Positions 7,190 through 15,270 of a stretch of 64,000 nt of DNA are shown one piece after another. The stretch lies in assembly GCF_030814955.1 (NCBI RefSeq), contig NZ_JAUSWB010000006.1:186001-250000 (forward strand). Direction: 5' to 3'. Position 1 is the first letter of the stretch; each line of letters starts with the position of its first letter. The DNA comes from Planomicrobium stackebrandtii (GTDB lineage: Bacteria > Bacillota > Bacilli > Bacillales_A > Planococcaceae). The position numbers and the translations under genes were made by a program. The notes under the pieces were generated by a model, which was given only the letters and a program-made list of their open reading frames with translations, was not told the DNA's origin and did not search any database.

Positions 7190-10100
7190 TTATTTGATGA
7201 GAAATTTCGTACGGCTGTAGCCCTCTTTTGATTTTTCGACTTCCAGAATAGCCGGGATTGCTGCTTTCAGTTCCTGGACATGTGAAATGACGCCAATCAT
7301 CCGCCCGGATTTTTGCAGATCAATCAAGGTCTCAATCGATTTGTTGAGTGATTCTTCATCAAGCGAACCGAATCCCTCATCGATGAACATTGTATCAATC
7401 GACACATTGCCTTGGAAGCTTTGTATGACATCTGCCATTCCGAGCGCCAAACATAGCGATGCATTGAATTTTTCCCCGCCTGACATAGTTTTTACATCAC
7501 GCGTCTGTCCCGTATACGCATCGTAGACATCCAATCCGAGCCCGCTTTGTTTGCCGCGCGCTTCCTGGCGGTCGCTGCGGATCAAGTGAAATTGGCCATT
7601 CGATAAATTCTTCAATCGTTCATTGGCCGATAGGATAATCTGCTCCAAATATTCGATTTGCAGATAGCGTTCAAATGAAATCTTCAAACCGTTCTGTCCA
7701 CGAATCATATCATAGAGATCGGCAATCCGGTTTAAAGTTTGCTCAGCTTCAAGCGCTTTTCCAATCACCTGATGAATGCTGTCAATCAAGCCCAATCCAG
7801 CCTTTTCAAAATCCTGTGAACGATTGCGCTCTGCCAGTGCTTGCTCGTAAGCAGCTTTTAGTTCCACTAGCTCCACTTCCGCCTCGCTTAAGTCCTTGCG
7901 GCTTTGAGATGCCAGCAGCTCTTCAAGTTCGCTGACTTGCTGCAATAACGTATGGCGGGTTTGATTAAACTCCAGAACCTCTTTTTTCAAAGCAGTAAAT
8001 ACTGCTTCTGCCATTTTAGCCTGCTGATAAGCTTCTTCAGAATCAAATGAAGATTTTGCCAAAGCCTCCGCAAACTGCTGTTGAGCTCGTTCCCTTTTTT
8101 GTGCTATTTCTTCTGCAGTATCTTTGGCATGCTGCACAGAAACCAGGGCACTTGCCAAGCGTTCTTTCGATTGTTGAAACTGCTCCTGTGCGCTGGTCCA
8201 GCTTTGCTCCAATTGTTGTTTGCGGGAAGCAGCTTGCTGCAGCTGTTGTTTCAAAACAGTAAGCTCCCGTAGATCTTCTGGCACAGCAGCCAATTGGTTC
8301 TCAAAAACGGCTTTGGACGTTTCGTAGGAAGATTGCTGTTTCTGCACTTCTTCCGCCAATCCACGTTTATTTTGCTCTAATTGTTCAGTTTTGCGCACAC
8401 AACCAGCCAATTGTTCTTTCCAGTTCCGCAACTCAAGTTTTGCCCTCTGCTGTTCTTTTATTTGTTCGGTTAACTGGCGCTTGGTTTGTTCCAGTCCATG
8501 CGACTGTTCTTCTGCCTGTTCTGGAACCAGTTCCAGGTTTATGAGTTCTTTTTCTTTGTTTTCCAATTGCTCCTGCAAAGCGAACAGTTTAGCTGACGCA
8601 TTGCGATATTCTCTATCAACTGCATCAAAATCAGATTTTGCAGCTTCTACTTGTTCTTTTGACACCGCTTGTTTTTCGCTCTTCAAGCCTACTCCAGGAT
8701 GATCCACGCTGCCGCAAACTGGACAGGCTTCGCCATCGTGCAATTGGGCAGCTAAAATATGCGCCTGGTTGGAAAACCATTGCGCTTCCAGCTGGCGATA
8801 AGAACCGTCGGCCTGTTCAAAAGCCATTCTTTTCGCTTCCTGACTGGTTTCTTGCTGTTGCCTTTGCTGCTTGAGCACAAGGTACTCAGCAGCTCTGCGG
8901 GATTTCTCTGTGACAACTGATAGCTCCTGCTGTGTTTCATCAGATGATTCCAGAAAGACTTCCAATTGGGCGACTTTTCCATCCAATTTTTGCTTGTCGT
9001 CTTTTTTGATGCTGTATTCTTCTTCTACTTGCTTAAAACGAGCTTCTGATTGTTGCGAAACTTTCTCAAGATGTTCCAGATTCTCTTTTTTCTGGCCTAA
9101 CTCCTGAATTGCCGGGGACAGCTGTTCCAGGTAAGTGATCTTTTCACGCAGCCCGTCCCGCTCACCCTGAAGTTCCTTTTCTTCCATAAACAACTGCTCG
9201 GCAGCAAGCTTTGCTTGTTCCGACTGCTGCTGCTGATGTACCGCTGACGTAAGCACTTCTTTTTTCTCCAATTCATTGGTTTGCAATTCCTGGAACAGGC
9301 TTTCAACACCGGCAATATAACTGGCGCGTTCCGCCAACTGCAGAGCAATTTCTTTTTCTGCATACTGCGGCAGCTGCTGTTCAATCTGCTCGAGCTGCTG
9401 TTTTTTTATGTCCAGTTCGCCAAAGCGGTCATTCCACTTTTTCGCCTCATGATAAGCATTTAACTTGTTTGCATGCAGCCCATACACTGCCTGGTATTTC
9501 TGTTCATCCAAACCGATCTTTTGCTTGTAATAGACAATCTCTTTTTGAAGACCGTCAAGCACCTGGTTAATGTTCATATGCTCCCGGCCCAACACGTCAA
9601 AAAGCTCCGAATCACGTTCCGGCAAGGAAGAGGTGATTCGTTGGACATAGCTGCCCAGAACATGCTGTTCGCGCTCAAAGAGTTTGGCAGCAGCATCCTT
9701 CTTTTGCTTGAGGCGTTCACTGATCAGCTTATAAGGCTCTGTTTTAAAAATTTTCCGGAGAATCTCTTCTTTGTTGTCTGTTTCAGACGTCAGCAGCTTG
9801 CGGAATTCGCCTTGCGGCAGCATGACGATCTGGCTGAATTGGTTTTGTGTCAGACCGAGAATCTCTTCAACGCGCCGATTGATTTCCGAGACAATCTGTC
9901 GTTCGACACAAGGTTTTTCTCCTTCCGCGTTGCGCTCAAAAAACTCGTAGCGTTCGCCGGTTGCGCTTTTATTGCCTTTTTTCACATGGCCCATCTGACG
10001 AAGAATCCGGTAAATCTTGCCGTGAATTTCAAATTCCATTTCAACACAGGTGTGCATTGCATCATCTGCAAAATCACTTCTTAAAATACGTGATTCACTT

Positions 10101-10282
10101 CTGTCGGAACCGCTGGCTGAGCCGTACAAGGCAAAGCAGATGCCATCAAAAATGGTGGTTTTCCCTGAACCGGTACTACCCGAAATGACGAACAGCTGAT
10201 TTCCCTGTAAATCAGCAAAATCGATTTCCTCGGTATTTTTATAGGGACCGAATGCGGTCATTTTCAATTTTAAAGGCCTCAT
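7190..10282 (-). CDS. sbcC: Exonuclease SbcC (Rad50-like ATPase subunit)
   Basis: This is the large subunit of the SbcCD nuclease, which cleaves hairpins and blocked DNA ends. The 1030 residues show an N-terminal ATPase half with Walker A SGSTGSGKTTIF (about residues 34-45) and the Q-loop region NQFSQIVMLPQGEFRKLL. Two long coiled coils are separated by the zinc-hook CPVC (in GEACPVCGSVDHPG, about residue 520). The C-terminal half carries the signature MSGGEKFNASLCLALGMADV and Walker B TMFIDEGFGSLDEES. It overlaps sbcD by four bases, so the two are co-translated. SOS control of the pair is suggested by the LexA-type box ahead of sbcD. Confidence 0.97.
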   Translation of the reverse strand: MRPLKLKMTAFGPYKNTEEIDFADLQGNQLFVISGSTGSGKTTIFDGICFALYGSASGSDRSESRILRSDFADDAMHTCVEMEFEIHGKIYRILRQMGHVKKGNKSATGERYEFFERNAEGEKPCVERQIVSEINRRVEEILGLTQNQFSQIVMLPQGEFRKLLTSETDNKEEILRKIFKTEPYKLISERLKQKKDAAAKLFEREQHVLGSYVQRITSSLPERDSELFDVLGREHMNINQVLDGLQKEIVYYKQKIGLDEQKYQAVYGLHANKLNAYHEAKKWNDRFGELDIKKQQLEQIEQQLPQYAEKEIALQLAERASYIAGVESLFQELQTNELEKKEVLTSAVHQQQQSEQAKLAAEQLFMEEKELQGERDGLREKITYLEQLSPAIQELGQKKENLEHLEKVSQQSEARFKQVEEEYSIKKDDKQKLDGKVAQLEVFLESSDETQQELSVVTEKSRRAAEYLVLKQQRQQQETSQEAKRMAFEQADGSYRQLEAQWFSNQAHILAAQLHDGEACPVCGSVDHPGVGLKSEKQAVSKEQVEAAKSDFDAVDREYRNASAKLFALQEQLENKEKELINLELVPEQAEEQSHGLEQTKRQLTEQIKEQQRAKLELRNWKEQLAGCVRKTEQLEQNKRGLAEEVQKQQSSYETSKAVFENQLAAVPEDLRELTVLKQQLQQAASRKQQLEQSWTSAQEQFQQSKERLASALVSVQHAKDTAEEIAQKRERAQQQFAEALAKSSFDSEEAYQQAKMAEAVFTALKKEVLEFNQTRHTLLQQVSELEELLASQSRKDLSEAEVELVELKAAYEQALAERNRSQDFEKAGLGLIDSIHQVIGKALEAEQTLNRIADLYDMIRGQNGLKISFERYLQIEYLEQIILSANERLKNLSNGQFHLIRSDRQEARGKQSGLGLDVYDAYTGQTRDVKTMSGGEKFNASLCLALGMADVIQSFQGNVSIDTMFIDEGFGSLDEESLNKSIETLIDLQKSGRMIGVISHVQELKAAIPAILEVEKSKEGYSRTKFLIK

Positions 10283-11445
10283 GATTTCACCTCTTCTTTT
10301 CCAGCCGGCTCCTCATGCAGAAACTCCTGAAGTACATCCTCAAAAATTTTGGCTGTTTCATCTGTCGCTGTTTCACCTTTCACTTCTTCGTAAAAAGCAT
10401 GGAACAAGGACAGTGAATCCATTTTCTGGCGCGAATCAGCTTTTATTTGCGTCATGCTTGCTGAAAAGTTTCTGCGTTCCACATGCATCGCGTTTGGATA
10501 CACTGAGCGTATTTTTTCCATCGGAAACAATACCGGCGCATCGTCCAGCAATGTCACAAAGACAAAATCTTCACTGATTTCGTGATGCAAAATCTCAGCC
10601 ATTGTGCCTTCGACCGTACGCAGATTGCGTCTCGGCGAAAACAATCGCTTTGTCACTGAAACACTGCCCTCAGCATCCATTTCAACAATGTGGAAACCTT
10701 TTTGGTGATGTTCTTCTGAGATCGAATACTTTAAAGGCGATCCTGAATAACGGATGGTTTCATTCAACACATAATGAGCTTTATGCAAGTGGCCGAGCGC
10801 TGTGTAATGAAATCCTTCGAAATGATGGGCATCCACGTGCTCCGCTCCGCCAATTGACAACGGCCGTTCAGAATCGCTGGTGTTCTCTTCCTGTTCACCG
10901 TGAGGCGTCACAAAGGCGTGCCCCACAAACACATGGCGGGCTTGAGGATCAAACCCTGACTTGATATTTTCTGTGATGGCTTTCATGGCATCATTGTGGG
11001 TCCGAATGGCATCATCTTCAAACTCATAGCGGACCATTGATGGATCTGTATAAGGCACCAGATGGAAATGGACTTCCCCAAAAGGATCAGCCAGAACAAC
11101 CGCTTGGTGTTCTTTATGAACATGCCCAGCAATATGGATGTCATTCATTTTCATCAGCCGGCTGCCAAAATTCAACCTTCCGGGACTGTCATGGTTTCCT
11201 GCCACAGCCAAGACCGGTGTTTTCAATTCCAACACGATTTTCGCCAGCACCTCATCCAATAAATTGACGGCGTCAGTTGGCGGTACTGCACGGTCATAAA
11301 GGTCCCCTGCAATAATAACCGCGTCTGGCTGTTCTTCTTTTATAGCATCTATGAATTGCTCAAGCACTATCTGCTGCTCTTCTGTCATGTAAATTCCCTG
11401 TACCAGCTTGCCTAAATGCCAGTCGGCGGTATGAAAAAACTTCAT
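10279..11445 (-). CDS. sbcD: Exonuclease SbcD (Mre11-like nuclease subunit)
   Basis: This is the nuclease subunit of SbcCD, a metallophosphoesterase of 388 residues. The phosphoesterase motifs are in order: FFHTADWHLGK at the N terminus, IIAGDLYDRAVPP, VLAVAGNHDSPGRL, then GHAFVTPHG and ALGHLHKAHYV. The start at 11445 follows AAAGGGG; the longer in-frame extension lies across the promoter and LexA-type box and is not credible. The stop overlaps the sbcC start (ATGA). The minus-strand -10 TATAAT (11491-11496) and the box at 11473-11486 suggest damage-inducible transcription. Confidence 0.97.
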   Translation of the reverse strand: MKFFHTADWHLGKLVQGIYMTEEQQIVLEQFIDAIKEEQPDAVIIAGDLYDRAVPPTDAVNLLDEVLAKIVLELKTPVLAVAGNHDSPGRLNFGSRLMKMNDIHIAGHVHKEHQAVVLADPFGEVHFHLVPYTDPSMVRYEFEDDAIRTHNDAMKAITENIKSGFDPQARHVFVGHAFVTPHGEQEENTSDSERPLSIGGAEHVDAHHFEGFHYTALGHLHKAHYVLNETIRYSGSPLKYSISEEHHQKGFHIVEMDAEGSVSVTKRLFSPRRNLRTVEGTMAEILHHEISEDFVFVTLLDDAPVLFPMEKIRSVYPNAMHVERRNFSASMTQIKADSRQKMDSLSLFHAFYEEVKGETATDETAKIFEDVLQEFLHEEPAGKEEVKS

Positions 11446-11472
11446 CGAATTACCCCTTTCTCGACTTGCAAA

Positions 11473-11486
11473 AGAATATATGTTCG
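11473..11486 (-). promoter_or_regulatory. LexA-type SOS box for sbcDC
   Basis: On the minus strand this reads CGAACATATATTCT. It differs by one base from GAAC-N4-GTTC in the core of the Bacillus LexA/DinR consensus. It lies just downstream of a minus-strand TATAAT (11491-11496), where LexA would block initiation. Confidence 0.65.
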
Positions 11487-11534
11487 TTCCATTATACACG
11501 ATACTGTCTGCTTGTTTAAATCGGATTTATGTTC

Positions 11535-11555
11535 TATAATAAGAACAAACGTTCT
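11535..11555 (+). promoter_or_regulatory. -10 element and LexA-type SOS box for the WYL-like gene
   Basis: TATAAT at 11535-11540 is followed one base later by AGAACAAACGTTCT (11542-11555). This contains a perfect GAAC-N4-GTTC core within the longer palindrome AAGAAC...GTTCTT. A weak -35 (TTGTTT, 11512-11517) is 17 bases upstream of TATAAT. Confidence 0.75.
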
Positions 11556-11574
11556 TATTAAAAGGAGGGTACTC

Positions 11575-11796
11575 ATGAAAGCACAAATCCTGAAGGCTTT
11601 TAAATACCAGCAGCTTGTTGACATGATGTATATGGCCAATGATGGAAGCATCAGCAAACGCCGCATCAAAATTTTGAAGGTCCATGGAGACTCGTTCCAG
11701 GCCTATTGCTTTCTTCGCCGCAAAAAACGCACCTTTAAAATGGATAATGTGCTTTCATTGATGCCCGTTATCCATAAAGAGCGCCAGATCATTTAA
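11575..11796 (+). CDS. Small stand-alone WYL-like domain protein
   Basis: This is a 73-residue basic protein. The segment MMYMANDGSISKRRIKILKVHGDSFQAYCFLRRKKRTFKMDNVLSLMPV matches the layout of a WYL domain: a strand, a basic SKRRI turn, an AYC.LR strand, then RTFK.DN.L. The W-Y-L triplet itself is not conserved (SFQ occupies that place). WYL domains usually sense ligands or nucleic acid inside larger regulators such as the DNA-damage regulator PafBC. Here there is no helix-turn-helix. The start follows AAAGGAGGG. The LexA-type box overlaps the promoter, so it is probably an SOS gene diverging from sbcDC. The family assignment is by eye. Confidence 0.7.
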   Translation: MKAQILKAFKYQQLVDMMYMANDGSISKRRIKILKVHGDSFQAYCFLRRKKRTFKMDNVLSLMPVIHKERQII

Positions 11797-11848
11797 GCCG
11801 ATTCGCCCTTATGATACACTGAAAGAAATGGTTTTGGAGGGTGAAATG

Positions 11849-12289
11849 ATGAGATTAACTGTTTATCTTGCTGGAGAAATCCACAGCGCCTGGCGCGAAG
11901 AAATCAAGAAAAAGTCGGCAGCTTTGGATTTGCCGATCGACTTTGTCGGACCGATGGAAATTCATGAACGCTCGGATAATATTGGCGAAGACATTCTTGG
12001 TGCACAGTCTGATGCTATCGCTAAGGACCAAGCCGCTTCCAGCTTCAACAATCTGCGCACAGGCGTCCTGATGCACAAAGCCGATTTGGTCATTGCGCTT
12101 TTTGGCGAACAGTACAAGCAATGGAACACGGCAATGGATGCCAGCACAGCCCTTGCTTTAGGCAAGCCGGTCATACTCATCCGCCCGGAGAAATTACACC
12201 ATCCTTTAAAGGAATTGTCCCGCAAAGCAAACGCCACAGTCGAAACTTGCGACCAGGCCATCAAGGCTCTGGCTTATATTACCGAATAA
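11849..12289 (+). CDS. ytoQ: YtoQ family protein
   Basis: This 146-residue protein has the YtoQ hallmarks LTVYLAGEIHSAWREEI at the N terminus, FVGPMEIHERSDNIGEDILG, and HKADLVIALFGEQYKQWNTAMDASTALALGKPVILIRPEKLHHPLKEL. The pattern resembles nucleoside 2-deoxyribosyltransferase/SLOG-like Rossmann folds, but no activity is established for YtoQ to my knowledge. Two adjacent ATG codons (11846, 11849) follow GGAGG. The second gives the family-like MRLTVYLAGE start. A strong terminator follows the stop directly. Confidence 0.9.
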   Translation: MRLTVYLAGEIHSAWREEIKKKSAALDLPIDFVGPMEIHERSDNIGEDILGAQSDAIAKDQAASSFNNLRTGVLMHKADLVIALFGEQYKQWNTAMDASTALALGKPVILIRPEKLHHPLKELSRKANATVETCDQAIKALAYITE

Positions 12290-12290
12290 A

Positions 12291-12339
12291 AACAGCGCTT
12301 CTCTCCCTCTGTCTTTAAAGGAGAGAAGCGCTGTTTTAT
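12291..12339 (+). terminator. Terminator of ytoQ
   Basis: Perfect 16-bp arms AACAGCGCTTCTCTCC / GGAGAGAAGCGCTGTT with a 13-base loop, then TTTT. The 200 bp to the next gene's terminator hold nothing I can support. Confidence 0.9.
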
Positions 12340-12536
12340 CTTTTATAAAATAGTAGAAAAGCACAAGCTCATCTTAAAATCCAATAGATTTCTTAACATT
12401 AGCGCGTTAAACGGCCCAGGCTTCTTACAGGAACCCTATCCAACGTCCACGACGCGGAGAGCAAGAAATAGTTTTAGTTCTGACTTATACAACTATTCTG
12501 CATCAACTCCGCCAGCTTCTTCGCTTTCACTCCAAT

Positions 12537-12562
12537 AAAAAAAGCCCCTCGGGGCTTTTTTT
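12537..12562 (-). terminator. Terminator of the DUF4870 gene
   Basis: The compact stem AAAAGCCCC-TC-GGGGCTTTT with A and T tracts on both sides overlaps the end of the minus-strand gene. Confidence 0.88.
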
Positions 12563-12872
12563 ATTGGTACCAGCTTCCAACTATTGGATAGTCAAATTGT
12601 TCATTGTTGAGCGCTCTGATAATCCCCATAATTGGAATGATGATGCCCATCAGTCCGAATACGATCAGCATCGGAATTCCGATGATGAAAACAATCAGCA
12701 AGCTCGAGATGAAAATCAACACCCCTAAAGCCAGTTGGAACAATAGCGCCTGGATTGACAGCTTCTTCACTTCTTTGTCTTGTGAAATCAGAAACACAAT
12801 CACAGGAACAAGGAACGGAGCGAAAAACGCACTGGCATGGACAAGTATTTTCAAGCCTGTATTTTCCATCAT
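12561..12872 (-). CDS. DUF4870 domain-containing membrane protein
   Basis: This 103-residue protein has about three hydrophobic helices and the DUF4870 pattern: an N-terminal helix with HASAFFAPFLVPVIVFLI, the polar link SQDKEVKKLSIQALLFQL, then two helices and the tail ALNNEQFDYPIVG. Function is unknown. It follows GGAGGG and appears monocistronic. A second ATG directly follows the first. Confidence 0.82.
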   Translation of the reverse strand: MMENTGLKILVHASAFFAPFLVPVIVFLISQDKEVKKLSIQALLFQLALGVLIFISSLLIVFIIGIPMLIVFGLMGIIIPIMGIIRALNNEQFDYPIVGSWYQ

Positions 12873-12938
12873 GCAACCCTCCAGTCAAATCTTTCTTATA
12901 CTCTACTATACGGATGGCTGACTATAAAGTTTCATATT

Positions 12939-13928
12939 TTATTGGCTGATACTTAAAACAACTTTGCCGAATTGGCTGCCGGAAGCTAAATGGTCAAACG
13001 CTTCCTGTGCTTGGTCCATCGGAAATGCTTTGTCGATGACCGGCCGCATAGTAGTTGCTTCCATATGTTTCAGCATGTCTCGCAACTCTTCCCGGCTACC
13101 CATAGTTGAACCAAATAATTGGTATTGCCCGTAAAAGAATTGGCGAAGATTGAAATCGACATTGTCTTCTGTAGTAGCTCCGAAAATGACAATCCGCCCG
13201 CCTTTTTTCAAAACCTCAAGTGAGCGGTTAAAGGTTGCCCCTCCGACGCTGTCGATGACGAGGTCAATCTTCTCATCAGCCAATTCCCTCACCCAATCAC
13301 TGTCAGTGGGAATGGCCCGATCGGCGCCAATCTTTTCCGCTTGCTGACGTTTTTCTTCACTGCGGGACGTGACGATCACTCTCGCTCCCACACTTTTAGC
13401 AAATTGGATCAAGAACGTTGCCACTCCGCTGCCTGCACCCGGAATAAACAAAGTATCTTCTTTTTTCAACTGCCCTTTCGTAAACAGGGAGCGATAGCCG
13501 GTTACTCCCGGCAACGCCAGACTCCCGGCTTCTTCCCAACTCAGATAACGGGGCTTCTTTTCCAATTGGCCAGCAGATATAGCAATTTTTTCAGCAAAAG
13601 TTCCGTGGTCGGGCATGCCCAAAATATCGAATTCCGGAGGGGGCGCTTCGCTGTTTGTATACCAGCGCAATGCTGGATTAATGATCACTGCATCTCCAGC
13701 AGTAAAGTCGATGACATCTTCACCCACGGACTCCACTACTCCAGCGCCATCAGATCCAATGATCAAAGCTGAAGGATTGTCTCCATAACGTTTGATCAAA
13801 CCCAAATCTCTGCGATTGACGCCAGCAGCTTTCAGTGACACGACGACCTCTCCTGGTTTCGCTTTCGGCTCCTCCATATCTTTCAGTTTCAACTCACCGG
13901 ATTCTATTACAAATGCCTTCAAATCCAT
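12939..13928 (-). CDS. MDR-family NADPH-dependent oxidoreductase
   Basis: This medium-chain dehydrogenase/reductase of about 329 residues resembles the YogA/quinone-oxidoreductase group. A GroES-like N-terminal domain (AAGVNRRDLGLIKRYG, GSDGAGVVESVG) is followed by a Rossmann domain with AGSGVATFLIQFAKSVGARVIVTS. The structural-zinc cysteine cluster of classical alcohol dehydrogenases is absent. Its start sits in the stop codon of the ArsA-type gene (ATGATGG overlap), so it is the last gene of the cstA / CC-tail / ATPase cluster. The substrate is unknown. Two ATGs are possible; the second is better spaced from AAGGA. Confidence 0.85.
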   Translation of the reverse strand: MDLKAFVIESGELKLKDMEEPKAKPGEVVVSLKAAGVNRRDLGLIKRYGDNPSALIIGSDGAGVVESVGEDVIDFTAGDAVIINPALRWYTNSEAPPPEFDILGMPDHGTFAEKIAISAGQLEKKPRYLSWEEAGSLALPGVTGYRSLFTKGQLKKEDTLFIPGAGSGVATFLIQFAKSVGARVIVTSRSEEKRQQAEKIGADRAIPTDSDWVRELADEKIDLVIDSVGGATFNRSLEVLKKGGRIVIFGATTEDNVDFNLRQFFYGQYQLFGSTMGSREELRDMLKHMEATTMRPVIDKAFPMDQAQEAFDHLASGSQFGKVVLSISQ

Positions 13929-14860
13929 CATCCTTCCTTAAAGTGTTCACTGAATAATTCCAATTGCGTTTTGCTGACAATGTCTTGCGAAAATAAGGGA
14001 ACATAAACGAGTTTTTGATTTGGAAAAGTTTCTTCAATCTGCTGCATGTATTTTTTCTCGTGCTTTTTCCGTTCCATTAAAAATTCACCATCGGCCTCTT
14101 TTGGCAACACTTTGTTAATAATGAGCGTATTCACATGAAGATGGTAATTATGCAGCAACTCCAATGCTTTTTTTGTTTCCAAAATAGGCAGTCGTTCCGG
14201 ATTCAGCACAAAGATAAATCCAGTCTTCTGTTCATCAAGCAGGAGATCCCGTGCTTTTGAAAAACGTTCCTGCCGTTCTCTTAACACATCATAAATCGGA
14301 TCTTCCCGCGGTTCGCCATCATTCAGCAACTGTGTGTAATTGGCATTTGTCTTGCGGCGCTTTTCAAGAAGCCCTTCAATCCAGACTCCCATCAATTCCG
14401 GCAACGTCAAAAGCCTTATGGTGTGCCCCGTCGGAGCAGTGTCAAACACCAATTTATCGAAGTTCTGACGCTCTTCCAAAATAATGTGGATCAGCTTGTC
14501 GAATAATGCGGCTTCATCTGCACCAGGAGAGGCTTTTGCCGTATCCAGTTGGCGGTTTACTTCTTCCATCATACTGGAGTGGACGGTTCCTTTAATATTG
14601 GCTTTTACTGTTTTAATGTAATTATCTGTTTCAATTTCCGGATCAATTTCAAGCGCATAGAGATTGTCAGCGATTGCTTTCGTCTTGCCGCCAATTTTTT
14701 GATTGAAGATATCCCCTACATTATGAGCTGGATCCGTTGAGATCAACAATGTCTTATTGCCGTCTTTGGCTGATCGCCAAGCAATGGCCGCAGCTGATGT
14801 CGATTTCCCAACACCGCCTTTTCCTCCAACAAAAATGATGTTTTTTGATAATACATCCAT
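13928..14860 (-). CDS. ArsA/Get3-type P-loop ATPase lacking cysteines
   Basis: This 310-residue deviant-Walker ATPase of the ArsA/Get3 (SIMIBI) family has the P-loop FVGGKGGVGKST (residues 10-21), the switch I region STDPAHNVGDIF, and switch II FDTAPTGHTIRLL. Eukaryotic Get3 delivers tail-anchored proteins, and ArsA powers the arsenite pump. This protein has no cysteine at all. It therefore lacks both the arsenite-binding cysteines of ArsA and the zinc CxxC of Get3, and no ars genes are nearby. Its neighbours are a small protein ending in Cys-Cys and the CstA carrier, and it overlaps the downstream oxidoreductase. A chaperone or maturation role for the neighbouring membrane system is my inference. 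Confidence 0.9.
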   Translation of the reverse strand: MDVLSKNIIFVGGKGGVGKSTSAAAIAWRSAKDGNKTLLISTDPAHNVGDIFNQKIGGKTKAIADNLYALEIDPEIETDNYIKTVKANIKGTVHSSMMEEVNRQLDTAKASPGADEAALFDKLIHIILEERQNFDKLVFDTAPTGHTIRLLTLPELMGVWIEGLLEKRRKTNANYTQLLNDGEPREDPIYDVLRERQERFSKARDLLLDEQKTGFIFVLNPERLPILETKKALELLHNYHLHVNTLIINKVLPKEADGEFLMERKKHEKKYMQQIEETFPNQKLVYVPLFSQDIVSKTQLELFSEHFKEG

Positions 14861-14884
14861 TCTATTCCCTCATTCCTAAAGAAA

Positions 14885-15148
14885 CTAACAGCAGCGAATG
14901 CCGGTTAACGGTGATTTATCCATGCCCATACGCAAATGCCAGTCATGGAATTCTTCAATCATGTACGGATACAATTCCAAGGTATAATAGTACACCGGAT
15001 TGGGTATCCCCAGCATTTCCGAATAAAGCATCAGGAGGAATAGATCGTCTTCATCCCGAAGTTCCCGGGCAATTTCAGTGCGATGCGGCAATTCAAGGAC
15101 GGCCTCATAAAAAGCGATCAACTGTTTTAATTTGTCGAACACCAACAT
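14885..15148 (-). CDS. Small protein with C-terminal Cys-Cys tail (cory-CC-star-like)
   Basis: This 87-residue acidic, helical protein (FDKLKQLIAFYEAVLELPHRTEIARELRDEDDLFLL...) ends in GIRCC followed directly by the stop. These are its only cysteines. It looks like the family NCBI calls cory-CC-star. The tail recalls the RCC end of YbdD/YjiX (DUF466, Sel_put), small partners of the CstA/BtsT pyruvate carriers. It lies between cstA and the ArsA-type ATPase, 24 bp ahead of the latter. The start at 15148 follows AAGGAAGAGG; the longer frame runs into the hairpin upstream. The family name is from memory; the tail and context are seen directly. Confidence 0.75.
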   Translation of the reverse strand: MLVFDKLKQLIAFYEAVLELPHRTEIARELRDEDDLFLLMLYSEMLGIPNPVYYYTLELYPYMIEEFHDWHLRMGMDKSPLTGIRCC

Positions 15149-15169
15149 ATCAGCACCTCTTCCTTTTAA

Positions 15170-15210
15170 AAACGGAAGGGACCACAAAACGCATGATCCC
15201 TTGGCCGTCT
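15170..15210 (-). terminator. Hairpin between cstA and the CC-tail gene
   Basis: Read on the minus strand, ACGG-CC-AAGGGA pairs with TCCCTT-CCGT (two-base bulge), and a run of five T residues follows. It may be a leaky terminator or processing site that lowers expression of the three distal genes relative to cstA. Confidence 0.6.
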
Positions 15211-15270
15211 TCCTATTTTTTCTGCTTTAATGATCAGTGGAATGAAACATTCACTGCTTGAACTTTTTCT

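Noticed and set aside
11416..11574. N-terminal extension of the WYL-like gene
   Set aside because: It runs through the sbcD start, both -10 elements and the LexA-type boxes; a perfect ribosome binding site exists at 11561-11569 for the shorter form.
12475..12534. Short minus-strand frame GVKAKKLAELMQNSCISQN before the DUF4870 terminator
   Set aside because: Only about 20 codons, no start context. Possibly a leftover C terminus.
13928..14860. Annotation of the ATPase as an arsenite pump subunit
   Set aside because: It has no cysteines and there are no arsB, arsD or arsR genes nearby.
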